From positions 1 to 64,000 of the forward strand of contig JAJFLU010000052.1 of the NCBI GenBank assembly GCA_021772515.1: a DNA stretch of 64,000 nt, read 5' to 3'. The notes beneath the pieces were generated by a model that saw only the letters and a list, made by a program, of their open reading frames with translations, had not been told where the DNA came from and made no database searches. This DNA comes from Opitutales bacterium (GTDB taxonomy: Bacteria; Verrucomicrobiota; Verrucomicrobiia; Opitutales; UBA2987). This document shows positions 24,233 to 32,131 of this stretch, one piece after another (position 1 is the first letter of the stretch; each line of letters begins with the position of its first letter). The position numbers and the translations under genes were made by a program.

Positions 24233-24580
24233 TCGCATTTTTCACTAATACCCATAATCCACCCAAAAGTCCAAGAGCAACCAAAAATTCCCGCCTAAAA
24301 TCAATCCTCATGCAGGTTCCAACCAAACCAGGTGGACGCCACTGTCCCCAACGGCGTTTAGGGAAACCTCCGAAGGCTGGCAGTCCACAATCAGTTGTAT
24401 CACAAGCGACTTTGAGGATGCCGAGGTCTGGATAAAAAAAGCCCTCGCCCGGTCGAAAGTATTCCATTCAGCCCAGATCGAGGAATTCAAAAATTTCTAC
24501 TCGACCTCATTCAAGGGAAGCAAAGTCGTAAAAAGGATAGAAAATCCAAGACTCCCTATGATTTCGTAGAAATTCTGGGA
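24194..24580. repeat. Duplicated tRNA-Arg 5' half and flank, copy 1
   Basis: 41 bp (24194-24234) are identical to 26677-26717, and similarity continues through the flank: ACCCATAATCCACCCAAAAG (24249 on), a TGCAGGTTCCAACCA block, and a diverged block ending near 24570 that matches 27125-27250. The flank of copy 1 contains an open frame without a clear start that ends at the TAG near 24570 (with DAEVWIKKALARSK and KVVKRIENPRL). In copy 2 this frame is broken, so it is an old gene remnant. The 349 bp after the tRNA otherwise contain no gene. Confidence 0.8.
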
Positions 24581-24581
24581 T

Positions 24582-25250
24582 TCATTCAGTTATTTTTAGC
24601 AATTCCTTTGCTACTTCTGAAACAATAATTGTTTCGCCGTTTTCGATTTCGCTAGATACGTAATGACTTATTTGCTTGAGTCCTTCCTCATCAGATACTG
24701 TATCACTTAATCGAACCAGCCTACGGTATTTCAAATCATATAGGTAGTGTCCAAAAGCATCTTTTGATAAGACGGAATTATATTCATTAAATATCCCATA
24801 TAAATTGGTAATATTTGATACTTCCCGCAATTTATCACTGTGCGTTGAAAGAAACTCAAGAATAATGAAATGTTCTTCACTTAATTGGTCAAATAGATGA
24901 AATATGGAATCAACTTTATTCTCCGGAAAATCATTTATGGCACACGAGATCACGGCATTCTTAATTCTTGCGATTTTTTCTTTTCTTTGAGTATGGTGGG
25001 CAACATGGCATGCTGTGATAAGCAATTCGAGAAATCTCTCCTTTTTTACCAATTCGTTTAATTCCAGTATCCCGGTTGATTCCAGCGCTGTTAATCTCTT
25101 ATCTATTTCTTCAAGAAATTTATTCGTTTTTTTTGCCATAAAGTATGACAATGCTTCATTGCAAGCCGAGCCTACCAGTCCCGCTGTCGGGTTACTGATT
25201 GAGGTGAAAGCAGAAACGAGCTTTCCTGCGGTTTGTATTTCTTCTTTCAA
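24582..25250 (-). CDS. Hypothetical islet protein
   Basis: This 222-residue protein is AT-rich in coding sequence and mostly helical, with no membrane segment or signal peptide (the N-terminal ISNPTAGLVGSA region is only mildly hydrophobic). The segment HVAHHTQRKEKIARIKNAVISCA resembles a motif seen in many uncharacterised proteins of accessory regions. A C-terminal part with DLKYRRLVRLSD and a following ISHYVSSEI looks like a winged-helix-type fold, which is only a suggestion. The start is TTG; no better start is present. It lies between the tRNA duplication copies together with a toxin-antitoxin pair. Function unknown. Confidence 0.6.
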   Translation of the reverse strand: MKEEIQTAGKLVSAFTSISNPTAGLVGSACNEALSYFMAKKTNKFLEEIDKRLTALESTGILELNELVKKERFLELLITACHVAHHTQRKEKIARIKNAVISCAINDFPENKVDSIFHLFDQLSEEHFIILEFLSTHSDKLREVSNITNLYGIFNEYNSVLSKDAFGHYLYDLKYRRLVRLSDTVSDEEGLKQISHYVSSEIENGETIIVSEVAKELLKITE

Positions 25251-25381
25251 AATTTTAACTCAAACTCGTTCCCGAAAATGAATGAAACTAATATTTCCCA
25301 TATTTAATGGATTTCAAGCATGGCAATCAGGCTCTGGCGTGGCGGCACTGGCCGTCGTTGCAGAGGATCGCCTGGTTGGTT

Positions 25382-25783
25382 TTATAATTCCACGGGTTTA
25401 TTATTAAACGGGTGGTAAGCGAATCCAAACGGCTTCGGATTCATCGACGTCAACTTTATGTGATCCCAGAACTTGAATACTCGCGAAACCCATTGCCAAT
25501 AATCGAAATACCTTTTATTCGGCTGTTTGAAAAAAAACATACCAACTTTGTTTTTCTTACAGAGTTCCCATTGGTATTTTCTGCGATTTATATTTGTATC
25601 CTGAGTTATCACACATCCATGTTTTTGTGCTACACCCGGAATCCATATTTCATCCGGACATCCTCTGCCAAATTCCTCCGTTACGTGGATTACGTAAAAC
25701 TCCTCAGATGGGCGACCGCGTTGGAAGGCTTCAAATCCATTCTTCAAATGAATGGAGAAGTTTTCGTCAAAGTAAATTCTCAT
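25382..25783 (-). CDS. VapC45-like PIN-domain toxin
   Basis: This 133-residue protein matches the PIN-like toxin group exemplified by VapC45 of Mycobacterium tuberculosis (138 residues), RNases that cut RNA when released from antitoxin. The acidic residues expected for the active site are present: Asp5-Glu6-Asn7 (FDEN), Asp near 44 in GCPDEIW, and VITQDTNI near 60. Its start overlaps the antitoxin stop by 4 bp, the usual coupling of such pairs. Activity is inferred from family and context. Confidence 0.82.
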   Translation of the reverse strand: MRIYFDENFSIHLKNGFEAFQRGRPSEEFYVIHVTEEFGRGCPDEIWIPGVAQKHGCVITQDTNINRRKYQWELCKKNKVGMFFFKQPNKRYFDYWQWVSRVFKFWDHIKLTSMNPKPFGFAYHPFNNKPVEL

Positions 25784-26439
25784 GCCGCCATTTGGTGAAA
25801 GTCGATTGCATCAAGCACAGCTTCTTCGGAAATGTCATATTGAAAAGCGGTATTCGCTACATCTTCTCCTCCACGTTTCATGCCATAAATGATTTCAGAA
25901 GGTATGTTTGTGCCTGCAATAACAGGCCTGCCGAAACTATGACGTGGATCAACAACAATGTTTCTTGATCTGCCCAAAGGCCAAAACTTCCTCGCTATAT
26001 CCGTTTCATCGTCAAATTCAATCTTTACGCAGAATGGAATCACTAAGTCTCGAAACTCTGACTGAATCTGATGTGAAACATTCAAAATAGTATCATTATC
26101 TATTTCAAAAAGAACCTCTTTCCGGTCACTCAACATCCCCTTCTTGGCGAACGGGAAATCAGTCTGGAAATGAGCAGATAGTTTTTTGTGTGCTAATTTG
26201 ATTTTTGGCATACTGACGCCCAAATTACGGAGACTGTAAATTGTGTAAGATTCGATTAACTCGTTGAAATCGAAAGCACGGCCTCGCCCAGCACCCCAAG
26301 AACGCAACATCCCGCCCGAAACTCCCTCAGACGCCACGACCCAGCGTCGCAATTTACTGAGGGAAATACGCAAGATTAAAGCGGCATCTGGGAGGGTGTA
26401 GATACCTGAATGTAGGGTAATTTCTTGATCCGTTTTCAT
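25780..26439 (-). CDS. VapB45-like antitoxin with HTH and DUF433 domain
   Basis: This 219-residue protein has an N-terminal helix-turn-helix (YTLPDAALILRISLSKLRRW, residues 14-33) and a C-terminal DUF433 domain (DPRHSFGRPVIAGTNIPSE at about 163-181, then YDISEEAVLDAIDFH near 201-215). The same layout is found in VapB45 (239 residues) paired with VapC45. The gene precedes its toxin with a 4-bp overlap. The N-terminal HTH suggests autorepression. The gene is AT-rich, like the rest of the islet. Confidence 0.82.
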   Translation of the reverse strand: MKTDQEITLHSGIYTLPDAALILRISLSKLRRWVVASEGVSGGMLRSWGAGRGRAFDFNELIESYTIYSLRNLGVSMPKIKLAHKKLSAHFQTDFPFAKKGMLSDRKEVLFEIDNDTILNVSHQIQSEFRDLVIPFCVKIEFDDETDIARKFWPLGRSRNIVVDPRHSFGRPVIAGTNIPSEIIYGMKRGGEDVANTAFQYDISEEAVLDAIDFHQMAA

Positions 26440-26676
26440 TTTGATTGGGTAAAGTTAGTGAACAAAAGCCCACTTTTCAAGCAACTTATTCAGCTAAATA
26501 TATTTAGGCGGCAAATAAAAACCGTGATATTACCCTAAAAATATACCCCAACAAGTCAAAAATGGGAAAGCATCTGAAAATTATGGAAGCTTTGATTTAA
26601 CTAAAAGTCGTTCTTGGTCAATGGTTTGAAGAACCTAGGAATGTATGTAAGTTATTGGAAAACAATTACTTACGTC

Positions 26677-26717
26677 TTAGAAAACCGATGCTCTATCCGA
26701 CTGAGCTACTCCCGCTC
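26677..26717 (-). repeat. Partial tRNA-Arg (5' half), direct-repeat copy 2
   Basis: These 41 bp are identical to 24194-24234: the tRNA-Arg(UCU) from the anticodon loop to the 5' end plus two bases. The left boundary lies exactly in the anticodon loop, a common crossover point for tRNA-targeting integrases. The repeated side is the 5' half and not the usual 3' half. No integrase gene is seen between the copies. Confidence 0.85.
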
Positions 26718-26837
26718 TTGTTTTTCACCAATACCCATAATCCACCCAAAAGTCCAAGAGCAACCAAAAATCTTTACCTATAATTGACCCTGATGCAGGC
26801 TCCAACCATATCAGGGGTCACCGCTGTCCCCACTGGC

Positions 26838-27066
26838 GGTATATGTTTAGCGTCAACGGCGTTTGCATTCCTAAAGTCCTGAAGGGGCAACATTCGCCAG
26901 CCAGGGGTGAAGCCCCTGGATACTACAACCCTATTTATTTAAAAAACCCTGAAGGGGTTTCATTCCTTAATAGTCGGTAATAATCAAAGTGCTATAGATA
27001 AGGAATAGCACACCTTCAGCGTGCGCCTACCATCGATCCCTATCGAAATTACGCTAAACAGATACC
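26838..27066. mobile_element. Probable MITE with 16-bp terminal inverted repeats
   Basis: GGTATATGTTTAGCGT at 26838-26853 and ACGCTAAACAGATACC at 27051-27066 are inverted repeats matching at 15 of 16 positions. The 229-bp unit lacks a gene and interrupts the alignment between the two copies of the tRNA flank, being absent from copy 1. Inside are short hairpins, including CCAGGGG/CCCCTGG at 26901-26919 and GCACACCTTCAGCGTGC at 27008-27024, that recur at 39344-39425. No clear target duplication is visible. Confidence 0.6.
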
Positions 27067-27269
27067 CCCAGCGGCGTTGTGGGAGTTGGTCAAATTTCAA
27101 TCGGGTAAAACTGAGTAAAGAAAAAAACCTTCGAGCGAGTAAAAATATTCAGCACAGCCCAAGTCAGTCGACAAGTTTAAATTTTTTCCTCCACCTCATC
27201 CGAGGAAAAAAGTCGTCAAAAAAATAGAAAGTTCAAGACTGTCCAGGATTTCTCAGCAGAACGGGAGCG

Positions 27270-27986
27270 TTAGGGCGAACTGGCTGAGATTGATTGGATA
27301 TTCGCGCCTTTTAGCAGCAGCCAAAAGCCAAGTGTGACCTCATAGATGCCCATAGGAACCATAGTGGCGAGTTGAACTGGTCCCAGGGCTGGGAAGACAA
27401 TGAGCAAGACAGCAGATGTCGTCAGCAATAGGGAGGAGAACACACCCCAGGCGGCCAGTGCTTTGGGCACGTAGCCCGATCTCAGTAGCAAGTAGGCGAA
27501 GACAGCTGACCCTAAGCCAACAAGTACGAAGCCAAGGTTTAATCCGGCGCCTTGAGCGCTAATAGCTACCCGGGCCAGGGAGTGCAGTTGGCTTGCATCG
27601 AACGTGCTCAGGTAGTCAGCTCCGTTCAAGAACCCGAGAGCAACCAAGCTGAAAAGGATCGAAACATAGTGGATCGACACCTCGACAAGCCGCAATAACA
27701 CCGCAAGCAAGGCTAGGTTCCTATCCACGGGTCTCAGCAACACGTAGAGAGCCCAAATCAACACCACTACTCCTGTGAAAGTGGCGAGGTCGGTGGCGAT
27801 GCCGATGCGAAACAACCGTTCGGATCCGATGATGTTTTGCGCGGTATGTGTGGCGTCGCCGCGCACGATGAGAGAACCCCGAATAAAGGACTCACCGAAT
27901 ATCGCTGTGGCCATAGAGATGAGGTACATGGCTCCTGCGAGCCTAGCCGCTCTTGATTGCGCTGCTTCCGTAGTGGTGTTTGTCAT
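27270..27986 (-). CDS. DUF4386 membrane protein
   Basis: This 238-residue protein has about seven hydrophobic segments and fits DUF4386, a family of bacterial membrane proteins of unknown function. Marks are AARLAGAMYLISMATAIFGE near the N-terminus, a central RPVDRNLALLAVLLRLVEV segment, and the C-terminal GYVPKALAAWG and IYEVTLGFWLLLKG segments. The start at 27986 is chosen because a GGAGGACAACAA ribosome-binding stretch precedes this ATG; the longer frame to 28067 lacks support. It is more GC-rich than the islet genes before it. Confidence 0.85.
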   Translation of the reverse strand: MTNTTTEAAQSRAARLAGAMYLISMATAIFGESFIRGSLIVRGDATHTAQNIIGSERLFRIGIATDLATFTGVVVLIWALYVLLRPVDRNLALLAVLLRLVEVSIHYVSILFSLVALGFLNGADYLSTFDASQLHSLARVAISAQGAGLNLGFVLVGLGSAVFAYLLLRSGYVPKALAAWGVFSSLLLTTSAVLLIVFPALGPVQLATMVPMGIYEVTLGFWLLLKGANIQSISASSP

Positions 27987-28215
27987 TTGTTGTCCTCCGA
28001 ACTGTCGGTTTGCGATATGACCTGAACGTGCGATATAACTATTTGTAGGCAGCGTCCAGGAAGCCAATGCTTGGGAACCATAAAATTTTAACCGATATTT
28101 TCAAGAATATTCGTAAATTCTTAATAATCAATAAACTCACAAGATTGGGATTGAATAATGAAAGTCGTAAGCTCCACAGATTGCCCGGGTTTTCCCAGTG
28201 ATAAAGGATGATTTT

Positions 28216-28776
28216 CTACTCCGATGATGTCGGGTTTAGCGGCGCGGAATCGGAGTTCGCCATTTCGTCTAGTTCGAATTCTATTCTTGCTTTTTCGAGG
28301 AGCGCTTCTGCCCCCAATTCCATCCTGATCGCATCATCCAATTGCCTCGATACTTTCCCTTGTTTCGGTAGAATGAAAAATCCTATAAAATTGCGGATAA
28401 CTTGAACTGGTGTGAGTAATATACCAAATGGAAATCCCCACCAGCCTAAAAGTATTGAATAGAAAAAACCGCCGATTTTTTTCCTCAATCCGCAATTCCT
28501 GCAGCAGACCTCTGGAATGTCCTTATGTGAGGTGATTACGATAAATGACCAAATTGTGTAATGCCACTGCATGTCATTGGGACCCTCACCGCCGCATTTT
28601 GGACAACTGCCCGCGTGAACTTCATGAATGCGATTCTGAACTATTTCATTTGTAAGAATTTGATGCGATGCCGAGATAAGTCCCATCTTTTTGCACCTTT
28701 CACCGCAATAGATTTCAGTTCCGAATTCTTCACCACCGAGGGCGATTCGTTTGTTACAGGCGCTACATGTTTTCAT
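28216..28776 (-). CDS. Zinc-ribbon-containing membrane protein, unknown function
   Basis: This 186-residue protein has four cysteine pairs that look like two zinc-binding knuckles: CSAC and CGERC in residues 4-28, CPKC near 58-61 and CCRNC near 90-95. One or two membrane segments follow (GFFYSILLGWWGFPFGILL and VIRNFIGFFILP, about 103-135), then a charged helical tail. No family could be named. It stands alone; 148-bp and 67-bp gaps separate it from genes on either side. Confidence 0.7.
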   Translation of the reverse strand: MKTCSACNKRIALGGEEFGTEIYCGERCKKMGLISASHQILTNEIVQNRIHEVHAGSCPKCGGEGPNDMQWHYTIWSFIVITSHKDIPEVCCRNCGLRKKIGGFFYSILLGWWGFPFGILLTPVQVIRNFIGFFILPKQGKVSRQLDDAIRMELGAEALLEKARIEFELDEMANSDSAPLNPTSSE

Positions 28777-28843
28777 ATTATTTTTTAACTATAAATACAT
28801 ATGGTAATTACGCAACAATAATTATTTTATTTTAGAGGAGAAG

Positions 28844-29494
28844 CTAGGCATAAAGGTAGTCCATATCTGGTTTTTCGGTGGAGTAGAAATGGACCCAGAT
28901 ATAGGCGTGGCTATATGCGGCTACGGTGAGGGCGGCTGTCGAGTTAAAGCCAACCGCGATGGCCCAAAACAGGAGGAAGGCGTAGAGATACATTCCGTTG
29001 CTCGTGAATCGGAAAATGCCTTCCCTTACCAGGGGCATGTTGCGGTATCGCGGGTCGAAATGGTCGGCGCCGGCGGCCCGGATCATTCCGAAATATCGCT
29101 TAACGCTATAGATGGCGTAAATTCCCGGCAGGGCGAGGATAGTTGTTACTATAGTCAGCGGGATAGTTTGAAGGTTGAGACTACCGCGGTCCAACCAGGC
29201 GAGTGCAGTCAGTGAAATAAAACGGCCTCCAAATAGAAAGAAAAATGCCATGCGGTATCCTAGAAATCCAATCGTCCTGCTTACCGCGGAGGACCGTAAT
29301 TCAAGCCGCCATGCCAGCCATACAAATACCTGATGTCCAACGGGAAAGGCTACCGCGCTCCAGAAGGCGAAGGGAAACGGTTCACCCAGAAAGGTCCACA
29401 CAACCCAAACCAGGGCGAGCAGAAACGCCAGACAGGCGAAGTGCAACGGTTGGCCGACCCAGACACCGGGCGGCGGTTTTTTGGCGGTTGTCAT
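28844..29494 (-). CDS. PEMT/isoprenylcysteine methyltransferase-like membrane protein
   Basis: This 216-residue protein has five or six hydrophobic segments. The C-terminal half carries the pattern of the phospholipid/isoprenylcysteine methyltransferase group: YFGMIRAAGADHFDP, the RFTSNGMYLYAFLL helix and HFYSTEKPDMDYLYA at the end, where SAM is bound in related enzymes. The usual RHPxYxG becomes RFTSNGMY, and the usual Glu pair is Glu-Lys, so substrate and activity are unsure. Monocistronic. Confidence 0.65.
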   Translation of the reverse strand: MTTAKKPPPGVWVGQPLHFACLAFLLALVWVVWTFLGEPFPFAFWSAVAFPVGHQVFVWLAWRLELRSSAVSRTIGFLGYRMAFFFLFGGRFISLTALAWLDRGSLNLQTIPLTIVTTILALPGIYAIYSVKRYFGMIRAAGADHFDPRYRNMPLVREGIFRFTSNGMYLYAFLLFWAIAVGFNSTAALTVAAYSHAYIWVHFYSTEKPDMDYLYA

Positions 29495-29802
29495 AGCGAG
29501 TGTGAGAATTGGCAGCGCTGAATATTAGGAGTGATCCACCTATGTTTAACTAAAGGTAGATAGGCGGCAACACGTCGCAAAAACTTGTGTATTTTATCCC
29601 TACAAGCGATATCATCAATAATATTCTCAATTTGTGGACTTGCATATAGGATCGCGTGGGTCGAAAGAATGGAATAAACAAGGCTACCGAGGATGTCCTG
29701 GTAAAACGAATGCCTTTATCGTTTAGGTCAGTGGCCGATCTGGTGCTGCTGGATATATGGTAAAATCCCTTGGTTAGGTCGACGGTCAGTCTGTCTTTTT
29801 GT
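29495..29802. other. Intergenic region, nothing recognised
   Basis: These 308 bp contain no open frame with coding character, no clear repeat and no strong hairpin. The presumed promoter of the minus-strand gene at 28844-29494 should lie at its left end. Confidence 0.5.
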
Positions 29803-30402
29803 CTAATTTTTCTCTTTGATAACTCGTTTTAATTCCGCTTGAACAGCCAGCCCCTCAACGCCGTTTGGCATGATGTTGTAGGCTTCCATGAGTAATGAAT
29901 TTGGACCTTCTCGGGTGAATTCCGTTCGCCATCCCCAATCTGGCCCCTCGCCTGCGGAATAACTGCCTTTGACTACTAATTTATTTCCCCCTGCCTCCAA
30001 CTCACCTTTGCACTGCATGGGCGCTGGCGCCATGTGAAAGCTGTCACCCCAGGTGGCGGTGGCAACATTTCCATGCCCTCCCAAGAGAAATACACCCTCC
30101 TGCGCTTCACCTCCATCTTCCCAAGTATAGGTCATCAAAAGATAGTTTCCTCTAGCAGCAGGTTGAAAATTCGCATTGATATCAGATTTTCGAGCAGGCG
30201 TTCCGGGTCGCAGCCACAGGCTATAGGATCCTTTCCAATCACCTGTTAATTTCGCATAGAAAGCTTTCGTAATTTTCGTTTTCATCTCTTTGCTTGTAGG
30301 ATTTTTATCTTGGGGAGATTTGGCATGGTGTTCTGCAATTACAGCACCCGAAAGCCCAAGTAGTATCAATAAAGTCACGTAAAAAGGTACAAATCGAATC
30401 AT
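29803..30402 (-). CDS. Secreted DUF1579-like protein
   Basis: This protein of 199 residues begins with a signal peptide (MIRFVPFYVTLLILLGLSGAV, cleaved near VIAEHHA). The mature part has a lipocalin-like beta pattern: LTGDWKGSYSLW, YLLMTYTWEDGG, EGVFLLGGHGN and WGWRTEFTREG, as in DUF1579 proteins of unknown function. The ATG at 30402 is preferred to the GTG at 30429 since it gives a normal signal peptide. No partner gene is close. Confidence 0.72.
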   Translation of the reverse strand: MIRFVPFYVTLLILLGLSGAVIAEHHAKSPQDKNPTSKEMKTKITKAFYAKLTGDWKGSYSLWLRPGTPARKSDINANFQPAARGNYLLMTYTWEDGGEAQEGVFLLGGHGNVATATWGDSFHMAPAPMQCKGELEAGGNKLVVKGSYSAGEGPDWGWRTEFTREGPNSLLMEAYNIMPNGVEGLAVQAELKRVIKEKN

Positions 30403-30587
30403 ATTTTTATTCAATTGAATTTTTAACACAGCATTGGTGGATTAGTTTACGGTTTTTGTCAATAGACCTTGTTATCTGATACGATCGGGCTATACCATAT
30501 TGTATAAAATCTCTACGTACTCGGTGAATTCGAGCAGAAAAATTTAAACGGAGTTTGCAAGAATATATTTGCGATTGTTCTGATTGG

Positions 30588-30971
30588 TTAGCTGTGTTTT
30601 GCTACGTAGTAAGTTAGGGCAGATATTGTCCAAAATACTATCCAGGCTAGATGTTTACCTTTTGAGCAAGCAAAGGCGATTGCGCCACTGATTAAGAATA
30701 CAGCGCAGGTCGTGTATAGAATGGCTTGATAGTTGTTTTCGTCTCCAGGTGTGATTTGGAGTAAGACGTAGCCGTAACCCCACCATGCAATTGTAGTAAG
30801 ATGCCAGGCAAATCGTAATACACGTTTGGTAAAAAAGCTACTACCGAATAATTTGGGAACTTTTTCACCGCGCATTAAGCGTATTAATATGTATCGCTCT
30901 CCCAAAACTGAATGGATTAATCCAATTAAAAAACATAAGGCAGAGGCTGCAATCAGAAGTTGATTTTCCAT
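30588..30971 (-). CDS. Small four-helix membrane protein
   Basis: This 127-residue protein has four hydrophobic segments (about 5-25, 52-72, 84-102 and 107-124) with a charged loop ILIRLMRGEKVPKL between the first two. His20 (IGLIHSVLGE) and His57 (FAWHLTTIAWW) might bind a ligand, but no known motif is formed. Function unknown; the gene stands alone. Confidence 0.6.
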   Translation of the reverse strand: MENQLLIAASALCFLIGLIHSVLGERYILIRLMRGEKVPKLFGSSFFTKRVLRFAWHLTTIAWWGYGYVLLQITPGDENNYQAILYTTCAVFLISGAIAFACSKGKHLAWIVFWTISALTYYVAKHS

Positions 30972-31039
30972 TTTAATAAAACCGTTTCGAAGGTTGTAGT
31001 AGTTTGCCCGGTTAATTATGACGCTGGTTTCAATTATAC

Positions 31040-31112
31040 GGAGTATAAATCGGAGGCCAGATATTTTAACTTTAAGCCGGTATCTACCGTCACGGTTACG
31101 ACGGATTTCCTT
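31040..31112. repeat. Stray copy of the 3' end of the cysteine-synthase-like gene
   Basis: About 65 bp here match 32138-32202, the last codons of the downstream PLP-enzyme gene, in the same orientation (shared core GTATAAATCGGAGGCCAGAT, then TTTAAGCCGGTATC). A 6-bp insertion and several substitutions show that the copy is not translated. The two copies flank the membrane-protein gene 31169-31852 as direct repeats about 1.1 kb apart. Confidence 0.8.
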
Positions 31113-31168
31113 TACAATTTGATAGCTTTATTATGCTGACTCATGTTGAAATTAAAGTGGGTTAACTG

Positions 31169-31852
31169 TTACTTTCCATTTGCCCGGTTGAGAGGTTTCA
31201 GTAGTTTTTGATAAACAACCAAGTGTCCAATCAGAGCCGATGTGACCGCAACTGTTGGAAGCCAGATGAATGGAAAATGTGCAACCCAAATATTATCTGG
31301 TTCGAGTTGCTGAAATGCAGTTGGAAAACTCAATGATGCCACTCCCACGATCCAAATTAAAAGGCAAAGCGCGAGTGTGTTCCATACGAGGATACCCCAG
31401 TTTGGAATTCGCCTCACAAAGGGAAACAGAAGCAACGCAGTAATACCCGACAAAATATCAAAGTTGATTCCATCCCATGTCATCTGCGGTGGAGCAACTC
31501 CTTCTTGCACAGCACGATGGATAAGTAGTTCGACTGGAATGCGAAACGCCTGATAACCAACTAGGAAAGTCAACGGCAAAAGCGATAGGCGCTCGCCTAA
31601 CTTTGAAAACGCAAGAACAATAGTTGCCGCAAAGGTGGGAACGAGCAGGAGTGCAATATTCGGTGGCAATGACGCAAAATCGCTCAGCAGGCCAGTCTTC
31701 GCAATAATACCAGTGAAGGCTAGCCAAGCAACGCCCGCGAAGAAAAGCCAGCGAGACTTTAATGCTAATGCGAACATCGCTATTAGCAAGATTGCCAACG
31801 CTACAAAACCACCCTGAAGAATTAAGCCGGGTTGCGCGGGTAGAGGTGTCAT
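31169..31852 (-). CDS. Multi-pass membrane protein
   Basis: This 227-residue protein has about seven hydrophobic segments. The loop QAFRIPVELLIHRAVQEGVAP followed by MTWDGINFDILSGITALLLF is a distinctive stretch shared by uncharacterised membrane proteins (Arg and Glu in a FRIPVE motif). C-terminal HFPFIWLPTVAVTSALIGHL is also helical. No function can be named. The gene lies between the two direct copies of the 3' end of the cysteine-synthase-like gene and may have been inserted with them. Confidence 0.65.
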   Translation of the reverse strand: MTPLPAQPGLILQGGFVALAILLIAMFALALKSRWLFFAGVAWLAFTGIIAKTGLLSDFASLPPNIALLLVPTFAATIVLAFSKLGERLSLLPLTFLVGYQAFRIPVELLIHRAVQEGVAPPQMTWDGINFDILSGITALLLFPFVRRIPNWGILVWNTLALCLLIWIVGVASLSFPTAFQQLEPDNIWVAHFPFIWLPTVAVTSALIGHLVVYQKLLKPLNRANGK

Positions 31853-32131
31853 TTTTTCGCAGAATATACTGTAGGCGGCATCGATACAGCCGTATGATTG
31901 GGTACCGTAAAGCTATTACCTGAGTTTGCAAGTAAATATGTAATTCTTTGACAGATAAGAGGATTTATCGTTTTCTTTGCAATAGAGTGGCTACTCCAAA
32001 ATTGGTAAATTCATTTTACCACTCGTAAAACTTTGAGGCTTAGGCCTCCCATTTTTTGAATGCCTAAGGGCCGAAATTTCCGTGCATTTGTTAATCTGTA
32101 GAACGGTATTTAGGATGAGCAAGGTCTTAAA
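31853..32131. other. Intergenic gap with one hairpin
   Basis: No gene is seen in these 279 bp. CTTAGGC at 32039-32045 and GCCTAAG at 32062-32068 can form a 7-bp stem with a T-rich loop. The left end should hold the promoter of the membrane-protein gene. Confidence 0.4.

Larger units (their letters stand above)
26440..27269. repeat. Intergenic region with tRNA duplication copy 2
   Basis: This 830-bp gap has no intact gene. From 26677 it repeats the tRNA-Arg 5' half and its flank (see 24194-24580), interrupted at 26838-27066 by a probable MITE. The right part (27125-27250) is the diverged, frameshifted equivalent of the gene remnant next to copy 1, with KKVVKKIESSRLS still readable. 26440-26676 contains only AT-rich DNA and the presumed promoter region of the antitoxin gene. 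Confidence 0.7.

Noticed and set aside
26440-27269. Integrase or excisionase gene in the tRNA islet
   Set aside because: Searched by eye for tyrosine-recombinase R...H-x-x-R...Y motifs in all frames of 24.2-27.3 kb; none seen.
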